Shown: in pieces, positions 36,085 to 48,516 of the stretch
How the letters are laid out: each line of letters opens with the position of its first letter
How positions within the stretch are numbered: position 1 is the first letter of the stretch
Assembly (NCBI GenBank): GCA_905331475.1
Contig: CAJNYU010004581.1
Coordinates: 248,001-312,000 of the forward strand
DNA from: Rotaria socialis
Taxonomy: Eukaryota; Rotifera; Eurotatoria; Philodinida; Philodinidae
DNA length: 64,000 nucleotides
Reading direction: 5' to 3'
Program-made: the position numbers and the translations under genes
Notes under the pieces: generated by a model
The model's input: only the letters and a program-made list of their open reading frames with translations
Told to the model about the DNA's origin: nothing
The model's database searches: none

Positions 36085-39000
36085 TTATTTGAGAAAAAGT
36101 TCTGTATAACGCGCAATCAAGATTTCCGTAAATGTATTGATAAGTGAATAATTAGCCAATGAGTTCATTTGAACATCTTCTGCCCATGCCAGATTAGGTC
36201 CAAAAACAATGGCTAAATTAGATGTTGTCATTAGATTTGTATTTGAATAGTTAGATGCCTAAATCGAAAGAAAAATTTGTTTAATGATCATCATCAATAA
36301 TAAGATAGTTTGAGGGTTTTTCTAAGATTTGTCTTCTCTTCAATGTTTGCTCAGCACTATTCCTAATGTTGTAAGTTTTTCGATTCTGAATTAATCTTGT
36401 TCTGTTTGATAACGTTTCTCCTCAGTGATTTACCAGTTGTTCAACGGTTTATTTATTGATTCGATACAGATACAGTATGTTATACAAGTATAACGATTTT
36501 TAAAGCATATTCTCTGCCTTCTCTTCACTAATACGTTTCAATTAAACTGAAATCAGCGCTAGTAGATAATCGGCAGTAGTAGTTCGTATTTGAATAATGC
36601 CCTTTTCATTATGTAAAACTCAAACTGCACTAATGTATTTCCTAATTGCGATGAAATAATTCTTTGTTCTTAAAAATGATGTAAATTTCATCTTACCAAA
36701 TTTAAGAATTCAATTAAATATTTTAAAACATTATAATTTTGTGTTGGTAATTTTTCAACAATCAGATCTCGGATTATATCAACTTGATCAGGTCGTTTTA
36801 GTGCTAAACAAAAACTTTCATTATGAAAATATTTCCCACATACAGATTAATAATCTATGTGAGTTATATCGTTAGAATAGAAATAATCTGTATTGAATGT
36901 TTATCTAGTAAATAATTAAAGCAAAACAAGAAATGTGCAATTGTGAATAAAATAATATAAGTGTACCGCATTGAAGCAGAGAAAGAAACCGAGAAGATCT
37001 GGCCAACTAAGAAGTTTGCACGCCACAACGAAGATAGACGAGAATAAAACTACAACATACTCACTACCTGAGAGGCCGAGAAGTTCAGGGTATAAACGAT
37101 ATGTCATTAATGGTTCAGATAAATCTCGTAAAAATGTTTTCAAGATACATGCTGCCAAATGAACATCTCCATACTGTTCAAATACAACTGGTTGACCTAT
37201 TCATCATAATAATCATCGAAAACAATGATAAATATTTGAAAAAAACATTTGTTCAAACCTTCGTTATACTTTGTCTGTACTTGTTTGGTTAATGAAACAA
37301 GTGCAGATCGTCGAAAAATCCCTGGTTCATTCAATCCTAAAATGAAAAAAAAACGTAAATAATAAGACTAAAATATTTTATTGAGCCATGAAATTGAATT
37401 ACCAAAATTTTTAATAAAATCAATGGTTTGTCGAACAACCAATGGTATAACTTCGCCGGGTTCATTTTCTAGAATACTGAATTCAATTCAATTTTAATTA
37501 TTGAAAATTTCTCGATTCGTATTAAATTACAATTGCAGTGAAACATGAAACTTTGTGGTTGGACGTGTTTGATTTTTTGATATTTCCAAAGGACCCACTG
37601 GATCACAACTATATTTTATAAAGATTGTAAATTTCGAAAAAAAATGATACAATTCTTGTTTTTTCACTTACCTTTTTACTTCATCAGGTATTCGAATATT
37701 ATCAAGATGAACATATTCTTCAAGTTGACTTAGACGATTAATGTAAGTTACTTTACGCGAGAATTTTACACTGACAATAAAAAAAATGCAAATTAATTGT
37801 AAAAGATAAGACGGATCCGATTTTTGTTTTCAGCATAGTTTAAACGCGGCTTATGCTGTGCAATTTAGATTTTAAAAGGGGAATAAAGCCTATAAAAATT
37901 GAAATATTTTAAGAAGCTGGATCAAATTCCGATGTTGATAGGAGATTATTTTTCTTTCACTGACTTTGAAGTTAAGAAAAAAAAGCTTACGAACGTTAAT
38001 CCCAAAGATTCTTTGAATGATATTTGTAAATAGATTGACTTGTGTTTTTTCTAGTCTTGAAATTTGACAAAAAATAGACCTTATTAATTGAGGTTGTCAA
38101 TATACCATTCGAAAATGATTCTCTCAGAAGTCTAACTAGTTCTGTTTTCTATCCTTTTTGCTACACATAGCTAAATCAATGAGCTGTATATCATTCTAAC
38201 AAAAAAATGATAGTATGACAATTTCATACCTTATAAATGGGCGAATAACTGGCCAAAAAAATTTAATCCATGTTGTTGGATGTACTAAATAAAGTGCTTT
38301 CAAATTTTTCTTGTATCTAAAATTTAGAGCACGAGATTATTTATTAACTATAAAAAGAAATTCTTACTTTCGATCAATTTTAAGATAACATTGCATTAGC
38401 CATCCGTATGATGGTCGATTATAGGATCGTAATCCATAATGAAAATAAATTAGAACATAATCCATATCAACATATTGATCGAATGCTCGTAAAAAATATC
38501 TTAAAAATTTTAGATAAATAATTTATATTTACGAAAGGAAAGAAGTTTTACTTAAATAAACATTCACGGAATTTAGCAACTGTTTTAAATTCACTGTTTC
38601 TAATATCATCTTGATTTGGTAAACGGCATGCTGAAAAAACAATTGTTTTACGACCAAATTTGTCATCGCCACAACATTCAATAATTCTATATTCAGATAT
38701 TTTTGTCATTAATTGATAATCTGCATCTTCTGTATCTTGCAAGTCCTTTAGAAAAAAAAGTCTGTATTCAATTTTCACACAAAAAATAACTTTTACTAAC
38801 GGTAGGTTCATGCCCGCCTAATTCTGATTCGAAATCATCATCAATAATTCCATCTGACGTTATGTTTCCTTTGATTAGTCCTCGATTTTTATTCGAGTTC
38901 GATGCAGTTCCATTGTCAAATGGATCTAAATGTAAAAGCAGTAAATTACATTAGATAAGAAATAAATACAAATACAAAAACAAAAACAACAACAGAGTCA

Positions 39001-41012
39001 GTAAATTCAAAAGCGTTATTTACCACCGATAATATTCTCGTCATCACTGAAATCCAAGTCATGTTGGTGATTATCAAGACCAAGATGCTGCCCTAGATCG
39101 ACACCGTCTAAGAGTAAAGTGGTGCACAAAATAATATTAGTTAAAGCATTAAAAATAATATTAAAAAAAGAAAGAGTTCAATATTAGATATGCCCCGTAA
39201 AGATAAGCGTTAGCTGTTAGTTAAACTAATTCAAAAGAAAACCATTGTATTCTTACCGTAGTCTAATTCGAAATCATCGATTTCTTTTGGAGACATGATT
39301 ATTTATTTAAATAGAGTTTTAGAAACAGATAAATATGATTTACCTTGATCAGCTATTAAATCAATATGATGTTCATCATATTCGAGTTGCTGAGCATCTT
39401 CAATAGTTGTACGTCCTGTGGGAACATTATTCCAATAAGGATGTTTGTCTAAAATTAGCAAAGAAAAGAATTCGAAATAGAAAGATTGTCTTTTTCAATA
39501 AAAAAAAGAGCATCGAAGCAATCAATAATCTACATGTAACACTCTGTTTATACGGAAATAAGCTGGAAAGACAATAATAGAAAAATTTCCTGAATCTCAT
39601 GCACTCGATCAATATTTTGCCATAATAAATTTAGTTTTCGTAATCAAATTTGTTTTTATTGACAATAGCTATAGTTTGAATTAAACAAAAATTGATATAA
39701 GCAGTTCTGTGTCAAATTATTACAAATTGAATCTTTTTCTTTTGTAAGTACAAAATCTTGCAAAGATTCCACTCGTTCCTAAAGTTACTTTTACGATCAC
39801 ACCAATCATAAATACCTAAATCTCTATTCTCATAGAAGCGAAAATGAATATAAATATGTGCCTGCACTGTACGTCAGCGATGATGTTCGAGTCAAACGAA
39901 TTGAATTGTCTCACTGCTAAATTTATTTATTTATACTATGATTTCTGCGTAGAAATATCGTAAGCACAATTTGTATCATACGATCAAACTCCTAAAACCT
40001 CAGAAATATTTATTTTTCTTTTGTTTTTCCGTCATGGTTGAACAGTTCTCGTTAAATTGCATAAAAAGAAAACAATCTGCATGTATGTCTAAATATTTTT
40101 TTACCACAGTCAACATTTTGTACCTACCAATCATGCAATAAACGCAAAATGTATCTTGGACTATTTGTGTAAAAATTGCTTTCTAATGTGTGATATTTTT
40201 GTTTCTCTTCTAATGAAACTTGCGAAACTATTCAATCATTATGGGCCAAGAAAAAAAAGCGTCAAAGTCCGTGTAAGATATTTACAATTTCTATTTTTAG
40301 TTCGTCAGTGAGGAGAGAGTATCGATGCGATGAGAATAAACTAGTCTCACTAACTTATGGTATGCGACTTCGGATTATCGGTGAAAAAACGAGTGCATGC
40401 CATATAGGTATAATGGAAGTGATATGAGTGTATGCATGTGATCAAAAAACAGTTTTATAGCAAATAAAGTCGGATTTTTTTTTATCTTTACATTCTTAAT
40501 TTATTCCTTCCAAATGCACTTCTCGGTTTTCTATTTGCATACAAAACAAATATTACCTTAAATAGTTTAATAGCGTTCTTTAGTAAATAAATCGTCGGGC
40601 ATGAAAAAAAAGCTTGTCGCATACTGGAGAATACATTGGCTGTAAGCTATGTTTATTTTAATTCTTCAATAAAAAATATTCTTATAAGGCTATGAGAAAA
40701 ATAAGCATATGTTCGTGTTAGTATGTGAAATTCGTAAGAAAACTAGTTGTCAGCATGAAAAAAAAGATTAATCAGATATAACGGGATACCTTTTTTCTTT
40801 ATTCTTTGTCAAATCTCAAGGCTCAAAGAAAATTTTTTATTGTATAAAAATACAAAATGAAAAAAAATCTAACAATTACCAGCTGGTAATAAATTGATGG
40901 GAATTTCATTTTTTGCATAAGCAGCATCTATTTGAGCCATAGTTAATGAATTATATTTTAGCAAATCATTACTAGTTGAATTATTTGTATTATCCGGTGA
41001 TCCTGATGACAT
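36085..41012 (-). CDS. ARHGAP1: ARHGAP1-type RhoGAP with CRAL-TRIO/BCH domain, two first exons
   Basis: Isoform a exons: 41012-40880, 39448-39344, 39107-39024, 38925-38801, 38745-38552, 38499-38368, 38316-38230, 37770-37672, 37608-37531, 37476-37403, 37336-37259, 37196-37068, 36803-36697, 36258-36085; 532 residues. Isoform b starts at exon 39296-39257 (MSPKEIDDFELDYG) and joins 39107 in the same phase; 466 residues, close to human ARHGAP1 (439). Acidic N-terminus, then the Sec14-like BCH domain (about 165-330: IIECCGDDKFGRKTIVFSAC, DRKYKKNLKALYLVHPTTW), then RhoGAP (about 345-532). The arginine finger is in EPGIFRRSA (about R379); later landmarks are HLAACILKTFLRDLSEPLMT and NLAIVFGPNLAW. It speeds GTP hydrolysis by Cdc42/Rho, probably at endomembranes. 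Introns of 438, 264, 459 and 1,431 bp are long for the locus. Confidence 0.95.
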
Positions 41013-41310
41013 GATTAAATAAGAAAAACAAAATTATTATCTAAAAGTTCGAGTAAAAAGAAAAATTCAATACATTCATCGTTTCTTTTAGAAAAGAAAA
41101 GTTATTATTATACAGCAAGGGCATAATAAGATCAAAAATACAATGTAAAAAAAAGAACTCAAGCGCAATGGTTATCTCGTAAACTTAGTATGTAAATATA
41201 TTTATGCCAAATAAAAAGAAAAAAAATAGGAAAGCACTCATGATCATGTTTAAATAAAATATAAATCTCAAAACGAATTAATATGAAGAAAAATAATTTA
41301 CATAAAATAA

Positions 41311-42211
41311 TCAATTGGTTAATGTATCTAGAAAATAAGAACAATAGGGAAACAAATATACAAGTGAAGGTTTGCTTACATCGTTTTAATGGACTCGGCC
41401 CTTCACACATTTCACAAACATCTCGAAGTGTTTCAATATATGGTCTATTAAAAAACGTACAAACTTCACATGTCCATGGCGCACGAAGCCGCTCTTGTTG
41501 TTGGAATAATACTAAAAACGAATTATGATACAATATAAGTAGAGTACAAGCAACATGATTTACTTTCTAATTTTTTCAATTCTTCTTTAAGCTTGACATT
41601 GGTTTCCTTTGCTGCGTTATAGTTATGATTGAATTCATTTTTTTCCTAAATTAATAAATATAATTAGAACTGTATGTAATTTAGTCTCCTCCACCAAACA
41701 GGCATATATAGAATTTCTCGTACTTTTGACAAATTATCTCAGAAAAAACAGTCTCAAAATCGGTAGAACAATTCAATCATCATCTAACTAACAAGATTAG
41801 ACATATCGTTTTTCTGTTATTTTACGTTTTCAGTCGAATGTACAGATTGTTGTTCATAACGAAGATCATCGTTAAAATCTATTTCGTAGAGTGTAATGCG
41901 TTCAAGATCATATTTTTGTCCTTGAACTAAAGAAAACTGTTTTAAGTAAATTAAACTTTGATTTCTATTTAGATTTAATTACCATAATCATAATCATTGA
42001 GTGTTGCTCGGTCAACATTAAAGCGTGGATCATTATTAGATGAGGTCGTCGATGAAGATGAATTTGTGGCTGATAATTGTGTATCATGAGCACCTAGTTC
42101 ATCAAACAAAGGTGCGGCACATTCAACTCCGGCTTGTGTTGCTTGAATGTCTAATTCATGACTTGAGTCTAAAAAATCAACGCTTAATTTTTTATGAACC
42201 GTGCTCAACAT
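41311..42211 (-). CDS. UBAN-like coiled coil plus NZF zinc-finger protein
   Basis: Five exons: 42211-41983, 41926-41826, 41645-41564, 41511-41380 and 41327-41311, in phase; 186 residues. An acidic, Ser-rich N-terminus is followed by YDLERITLYEIDFNDDLRYE, which resembles the DF-x(2)-ER core of the UBAN ubiquitin-binding coiled coil of NEMO, optineurin and ABIN proteins (ABIN: VYEEDFKKER-like). A charged helix follows (KETNVKLKEELKKLE). The C-terminus has a RanBP2/NZF zinc finger: WTCEVCTFFNRP, then CEMCEGPSP, with the Thr-Phe pair that contacts ubiquitin; it looks closest to HOIL-1/SHARPIN NZFs. The spacing between the Cys pairs is a few residues longer than usual. Both domain types bind ubiquitin chains in NF-kappaB signalling. 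The last exon is tiny (YTLTN) and less certain. Confidence 0.75.
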
Positions 42212-43254
42212 GATAGGCTGCGAAACAGAAAAAGAAATTCTTTTCTAATTAAATAAAAGTTTAGTCAACTGTGAATTTTTTCTTGTTTGATATTTATTCA
42301 GGTTTTCTTTTCCAAACTATACATAGACAAGATTGTTAGACGGAAAAAAGCACGATGCTAATTACAATATTTTTTACAGGATGATGTGAACTGTAGTGAA
42401 TTTTGTAAGGGAAGTGCTTCGGGCGGTCACCTACTTGGAGAAGACGTTTTTTAGATTCTTTTTCAGCAGACAATGGCTAACAATGAGCTGCTACGAGGAC
42501 ATGGAATCAAGAAAGTCAACGTAATTGCTGGTTATTCTTATTAAAAATTATGAAATATACACTAGATCATAAAATAATCATTGAAGTCATAAAAAAAATA
42601 TCTGAAATATTTGCCAAACAAAAGGTCTTATTGTCAGTGAGTTTCCGACGTACTAGTTGGAAAATGTTTTTTTCTTTCAAGGTCTTTTCAATGCTCCATT
42701 AGTTTTTCTTCTATTCAAAATACTCAAAAAGCCAAGACGACTAAAGCTGGCACAACAGTTTCAGAAAAACACGCAATTTTGTTGTTTTACTTTTTATAAT
42801 TCTTTTCATGATATAATTTTGTTCAAAAAAAACTGTATGAAGAAACCTCTAGTATACTGGAAACTTCATTCTTACTGATTACACAATTCTATTTCATGTA
42901 GTTGAACATATTCGTAAAACAATAACTAATCTCATATATAATCGATCGTGACAGGTTTGCATTTTGGAAATGCATTTTTCATGAAAAAGAACGATTTCAT
43001 AATTTTTTCCAGGAAAACTTTTATACTATACGATAGGATCATTAAAATTTCTTTCCTTCTAATAATATTCATATTCTTCTTAGATAAAAAAAATCCATTG
43101 TTCACCAATAATCTATACTTATTCACTAGAGAATGCATTCTGTTCTTTTTTTTTGAGAACATAGAAAAATCGGAGAAAAGACTGAAGTCAAACTATTCAT
43201 TTGAATAAGTAAAACGAGATAATGGAATACTCAAATCACTTCGGAAAAAAATTA
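42212..43254. other. Intergenic, no gene seen
   Basis: About 1 kb between two minus-strand genes. Open stretches on both strands (42657-43208) are A/T-rich, hydrophobic-by-composition and overlap each other antisense; none has family features. Confidence 0.5.
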
Positions 43255-44262
43255 TTAGTTTCCTGCCGGAAGCAAACGCACATAGAATTCTCCATTAATT
43301 TTCTGAAAAAAATTCATGTCTGTTCCTAGTATATAATCATCGATATTCTTAAAGATACATATTAATAGGATTGCATCCTTCAATTCATTTGACTTACGAT
43401 TAGCGACAGGTAATAGAGAAGAAACTAATGATGGTTGTTCTGGTGGTAATAAATTGGGTGTAACTGGTGTAGTCGGTATAAGTTGCATTTGATTAATATC
43501 CATATTATCATCATAACTTGGTGGAACACCACAAGGTTCCGGATGACGTGTACTCTGTTGATCAAATGTATCTGTTTGTATCAAGACTAAATCAGTATCA
43601 ATTTGATCAACTAAAAGAAAACCACTATTTTTTTCATCGTGATTCTCATCTTTCTTCATGTTTTCACATCTTTGTGGTATAAGCCGATTTTTTAAGTGCG
43701 AGATTAAAAATTTTTTGTTAGTCGTTGTTGGGCTATTACTGCTATACATACTTGAAGGCTAAAATAATAACCAGTAATAGATGTATTTTTAATTATTATT
43801 TTTGTCATTTTACTTGATCTCGTCGATCAGTAATAGTGTCATCGGATGTTATTGAATCGGATTGATTCGTATTATTATTTGAATTCTGCATTGCTTCAAA
43901 CATTTCGTTCTCATTCGGTGCTTGACTAGAAAGAAAAAGAAAAAATTTAATAATAATGGAAGTTTTAAAAATTTTAACAGAAACAAATCAAACTGCACCG
44001 AGAGCAAACGAGCAAACAATCAATTAATATTCAAACCTACCAAAATTCAAAATCTGCAGTATTTAAAACTACTGAAAGTTGTTTTTTTGATGGACGTCTA
44101 TTTTTAAATATTCTCGGCATTGATCTATAATGATTAAAAGTACCAGGTGAATTCTTTTGTTCACGATTGGTTCTTCATATGTATTAGTTTTTCGTTATGT
44201 TTTAGTATACTATAATGATCTGCATACCTGTTTGGTGAACGATTCGGTGATGATCTCATCAT
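43255..44262 (-). CDS. Unknown protein with a PPxY motif
   Basis: Exons 44262-44228, 44124-44041, 43925-43814 and 43758 to either 43398 or 43255, all in phase; about 200 (spliced) or 245 (unspliced end) residues. Starts MMRSSPNRSPNRS followed by a basic patch (MPRIFKNRRPSKKQLS), then a long Asn/Ser/Asp-rich segment, then CGVPPSYDDN and a Pro-rich stretch (TPNLLPPEQPSLVSSLLP). PPSY is a class I WW-domain ligand, as used to recruit Nedd4-type ubiquitin ligases. No membrane segment or signal peptide. A perfect GTAAGTC donor at 43397 with a TTTTTTTCAG acceptor near 43302 suggests the C-terminus is spliced and ends soon afterwards. I do not recognise a family. Confidence 0.65.
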
Positions 44263-45025
44263 CCTATTACAATAATGTAAAGATCTCACGTTTAAAAATT
44301 AGTTTGTTACAATGTTATCTTTTCAAGTGTTGTTCCACTTCACAAGTAAACTAATCACACAAAATAAGAAAATTTTTAGAAGAAGAAAAAAACAAAACAA
44401 ACATATATTCATGATGTGAATTGTGATTCGCATAGAAAGAAGAGAATGTTCTTCCGACGCCACTATCAATAGATGTGAGAACAGCAGCGGATATTACTCA
44501 GGTAGACATGACAGATGTCGTCTTCAAATATATTACAATCGAAACTACTTTATTGATCCAATTCGAACTAGTGATTTGGTGAAACAAAATAATCAGATTC
44601 GAAGGAAGGATAATCTTATCGATAAATAAAATGAATAAAAATTTTTTTTTTGCTAGTTCAAAATTTTACCTATTCATATATAAGCCTTCATAGATTTGCA
44701 GAGACACTTACGTTAGTAGGTACTCATACATTGAACTCAATCCAGTTACTAGATTATTCTTATAAACGCTTTTTGAAATTGAATTTTAAAGATTGACAGT
44801 TACGTATACCGGATACATTTTGAATGATAATTAATGTTCTCCGTAAAAGAAAACATAAGAAACCTTAATTTTTATTTTTTCAATGATTTATTAATTCTGT
44901 AGAAATTAGAAGTATTACATACTTATAAAACAAAGAGCGTTTTTAAGTGCACTCGGGCGATCAGAAAGTACCCAAAAAACATTGCATTTATTGTTAATGT
45001 CTTTTTCGACGCGTCATGTTGTAGT
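44263..45025. other. Intergenic, no gene seen
   Basis: AT-rich sequence upstream of the PPxY gene, running into the repeat at 45026. A + strand frame at 44423-44629 has no features I recognise. Confidence 0.45.
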
Positions 45026-45333
45026 TTCAAAAATTGCTCAGTTCTCCAGGAACGGCGCAAACAGGGGGGTGGGGTTTCCCCCCCCCCCAACTTTGGAAAT
45101 TTTTGTTTCAGTTTTACACCGATTTGAAGAAAATAGAAGAAATTTTTATTGATTTCCTCCGATTTTTGAACAAAAAACNGTTTCAAAAATTGCTCAGTTC
45201 TCCAGGCACGGCGCAAACAGGGGGGTGGGGGTTCCCCCCCCCCCAACTTTGGAAATTTTTGTTTCAGTTTTACTCCGATTTGAAGAAAATAGAAGAAATT
45301 TTTATTGATTTCCTCCGATTTTTGAACAAAAAA
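45026..45333. repeat. 153 bp direct repeat split by an assembly n
   Basis: 45026-45178 and 45180-45333 are two copies of the same sequence (gtttcaaaaattgctcagtt ... gatttttgaacaaaaaac) with three visible differences (aggaacgg/aggcacgg, tacacc/tactcc, and G/C run lengths), separated by an n at 45179. Each contains a GGGGGGTGGGG...CCCCCCCCC hairpin-like core. It may be a true tandem repeat or a false duplication from joining overlapping contig ends. Confidence 0.7.
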
Positions 45334-45446
45334 CCTCCCGTTTTCAAGTAACCCCCTGTACTTTTATTACTTCGCGCCGTCCCTGGTTTTCTCAGTGATG
45401 AATTTCATTATGTCGACATAAAAAGTATTCAGCATTACTCTGAATC

Positions 45447-45485
45447 AGTGGCGGAGCCAGGATTTTGGGCTAAGTGGGGGGGGGN

Positions 45486-45563
<78 letters not shown>
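45447..45563. repeat. Transposon-end-like motif, assembly n and about 78 nt poly-C
   Basis: A motif common at ends of repeats in animal genomes, tcagtggcggagccaggatt, begins at 45447 and runs into a G run, an n at 45485 and then about 78 consecutive C (45486-45563). CAGTGGCGGAxCCAGG-type ends followed by G runs are known from hAT-like elements. The C run length cannot be trusted; it is at a scaffold join and is likely a short-read artefact over a G/C homopolymer hairpin. Confidence 0.55.
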
Positions 45564-46966
45564 AGCCCCCGAAAAACATTTTCATGAATTGTTTGAGAAT
45601 TTAAAAGTCATTTGGGTTTTTTATTGGGAATTCTAACAATTTTTCTGGCTTTTTCGGATTTCGAAAACGTTTTTAGATTTTTGGAGAATTTTGAATTTTT
45701 TTGAAGGTTTTTTGAAATTTTTGAAGATTTTCTGGATTTTTTTGAAATTTTGAAATTTTTTCTTGATTCTTGCGGGAGTTTTTGAGTTTCATAGCGGGCA
45801 GCACAGGCTGAAACATGAAATTGCAAATATTACTACATATTTATATAAAAAAATGCATTTTCTAAAATCTAAAATCTCGCTAGGGNTTATAAGAATCTTA
45901 GAATTACTAGTAATTTATACGATATTTATAATTTTATCAAACTTCCTAATAGATTCATGTTGCTGATGAACTGTATGTAATTTGCAAAATCTAATTTATT
46001 GGTTTATAACTTAGTCATGATTATTAACGCATAAACATAATATATTTTAATAAAATTCTTTCTGGAGGAAAGTACAAATTTATCAGAATCTATAGTTGAG
46101 AAATTGTGGTATCGTGCGGTACTGAAGAGTCTAATTATTTGAAGTACTCTTGTAATTCAGTATATATACAAATCTATATGTCAAAACGCAGATGAGATTA
46201 CTATTTGACATATATTTCGATTTTATCAATTGAAGTGATGGAGTTGCGTGTATTTTTACGTTTGAACTTTCACTATCTTGTGAATCCTATCAGAAATATT
46301 TTTCTGAGTAAAATCTGACTAATATTTTAATATATTTTTGTCTATATTTTTAATTTAATATAATCTTAACTTTACATGACGTTTATTCAGGCCTGATGTG
46401 ATTCTAAAATATTTTCTCTGTAATTCGACTTTTCGAATTAATTTTATATTATCATACAAAATGAATATAGATATAAAGTTTATTAAGGTTTGATAAAAAA
46501 TGTTATATTTTTATTTTTGAAATTATCAGCTAATAATCTGTTTCATTTCTCAAGTAGAAGAAAGCAGAACTTAAATTCAAGCAGAATTTTTTTATCAAAT
46601 CATGACTATATGTATCAAAATTGTTGTGATATCTTATTATGCACTTTAGAGTGTAGTTTATTCTGTTGATAAAACAACGCCGGATAAAATAAGTAAAAGT
46701 AGAAAATGACTCGTTCGATTTTTTCATTCAATCAAATGTTACATATTTGTCTGAAACTATCAATTAGTATTAGTTCATCTCGCAAAAATAAATTATACGA
46801 AATTCATATTTTATGATTTATCACACATAATAAAAATAGTGGTTTAATTTAATTCTTCAAGATCCCTTCTGACTAACAAAGATATCCATACTATATTAAA
46901 TTCCTCGGGCTTTTGTTATATCACGAACAAAGACTGCAATTTAATGGTCTTAAGGATAGTTTTACT
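45564..46966. other. Intergenic, no gene seen
   Basis: Starts with T-rich simple sequence (45640-45760, repeats of ttttttgaa/tttttgaag), includes another single n at 45886, then AT-rich DNA. No coding or RNA-gene signal. Confidence 0.45.
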
Positions 46967-47472
46967 ATGTTTATAATATCAATATGTTCTCTTACGTTAA
47001 TTTCATCGGCTTTAAATAATTGTGTAAATGAGAGATTAGTGCGAACAATTGATTGTTTAATATTCATGGATGGATGTGTATCAAAACCATCGGGATTAGT
47101 TGAAAAGGGAAATGATGCTTCAATGTATGAACCTAGTTGCACGGCAATTCAGCATGTATTTGGTTAAGTTTCTATGATGAAATAAATTCGTTTTCCATTA
47201 GAATAATAATAATAATAACAACAAAAAAAAACACAAACGAACCATTTTAGACATATAGTTTAAAACCTACAGTTTTAAATATTCATGTTTGTCCAGCTGT
47301 TGGTTCAGGTGTAACTGGACAATTGTCAAATAACGTTGGAAAAAAATATTGCTATAATGCATCTCTATACATTGAGAATAGATCAGTATTTGAATATATG
47401 CGTTTTGAATTCACTTTTACCTTTGTCTATCAGCCCATGGTCCATCAGCAGTGTCCAAGGACTGAGAAATGA
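46967..47472 (+). CDS. Secreted Cys-containing protein with a repeat-derived end
   Basis: Two exons, 46967-47162 and 47273-47472, phase 1 junction (GTTAAG donor, ACCTACAG acceptor); 131 residues. MFIISICSLTLISSA is a signal peptide. The mature protein has about seven Cys (NNCVNER, TIDCLIFMDGCVSKP, PSCTAIQ, VCPAVGSG, YCYNASL), suggesting disulphides, and NAS and NRS glycosylation sites. Family not recognised. The last codons (QCPRTEK, from about 47450) lie in the left arm of an inverted-repeat element, so the original C-terminus seems to have been cut off. Splicing within an otherwise stop-interrupted stretch (an in-frame TAA follows exon 1) is inferred, not shown. The gene lies just downstream of the NF-kappaB-like gene N3 and is convergent with it. 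Confidence 0.5.
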
Positions 47473-47752
47473 TAATTCCCAATGTGTCGAGGAATTGTTA
47501 GTGCCGCTGTGATAATTCCTAGAGGAAATGGGAATCAACTATAGGTTCCCTCACAGTTCCACCATTTACGAAAGTTGCGATATTGTTGTTTTAAAAATCA
47601 TTTTTGCATGAAATCATTGATTCTCACAATTTTTCAAGTCAAAATGAGTTTAAGAATAAAAATTATTGTGAATATTCCATATTTTTACCTTTAGTACGCA
47701 AGGAACTGTAGGGGAACCAATTAAGAATTTTTAATCGTTAGTCCTTGGACAC
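47449..47752. mobile_element. Small inverted-repeat element (MITE-like)
   Basis: About 300 bp bounded by gtgtccaaggact (47450-47462) and its reverse complement agtccttggacac (47740-47752). A second mirrored pair lies inside (ggttccctcacagttcc and ggaactgtaggggaacc). No coding content. No clear target duplication seen. It interrupts the end of the secreted-protein frame. Confidence 0.6.
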
Positions 47753-47756
47753 CCCT

Positions 47757-48184
47757 AAATTGTTCGCGTAGATCTTGATTGTTCGACACGTGCAAGATGC
47801 GCGGAAAATATTTTTAATTGATCTCGAATATTATCGAATCTGATATTCTGAGATTTATCCATTGTGTTTCGAGTAGTATAATCAACTTTCGAAGAATCAG
47901 TAATTACTGGTGTAGCTGAATGACAAGATGATGGAATTAAATCATCGATTTCGTCAAAATAACAGTGTTCCATTGATGACATAGAATTTGATGATAGAGA
48001 TCATATTTGTGATGGCGACGGAATCTATGATGATTCAAACTTTAAAGTAAGCAATTGTGCAAAATAATGGTTAGCAGACTGGTGGCATACAGAACTCACA
48101 CATCAATCCTGCTAAGATCGCCACTTGTAACATCCTCAATTTTGTCAGCTGAGAAGCAACTATCCAAAATGCCAGGTGCTACAA
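47757..48184 (-). CDS. Orphan exon-like coding pieces downstream of N3
   Basis: Two stretches read like coding sequence. 48184-48120 after a TATTGTAG acceptor encodes PGILDSCFSADKIEDVTSGD followed by LSRID and a GTGAGT donor. 47983-47757 encodes MSSMEHCYFDEIDDLIPSSC and continues about 55 more residues to a stop (VEQSRSTRTI). They sit directly 3' of the Rel-like gene N3, same strand, and could be its original or alternative C-terminal exons, or remnants of a fourth gene. I could not find a frame-consistent splice path joining them to N3 or to each other. Confidence 0.35.
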
Positions 48185-48516
48185 TAATTAGCTACGGTAG
48201 AATGACAGCAATGAAATAAATGGTATTGAATATGGATGAAGATCAAATATTTTATTCAATGAACAAGAAATATATGAGAATAAGAACTTGACAAGCAAAT
48301 ATCTAACATAAGATAGAGTCATCTTAAGGAACAGTCGAGTTGAAATGATAAGCGAAATGTATTGAAAGAATGAGTGTAGGTATATCTCAGAGAAGAGAGA
48401 TATATGAAGAAGCTTCAAGAAAAAAAAAGAACAATAATATGATTATACTTTTAATTGCCAATATTAAGCACAAAAACAAACAAGAAAGAAAGTAATAAAC
48501 AAGAACCAATATAAAA

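Noticed and set aside
45448-45636. Poly-proline protein
   Set aside because: Produced entirely by a roughly 78 nt C run at an assembly gap.
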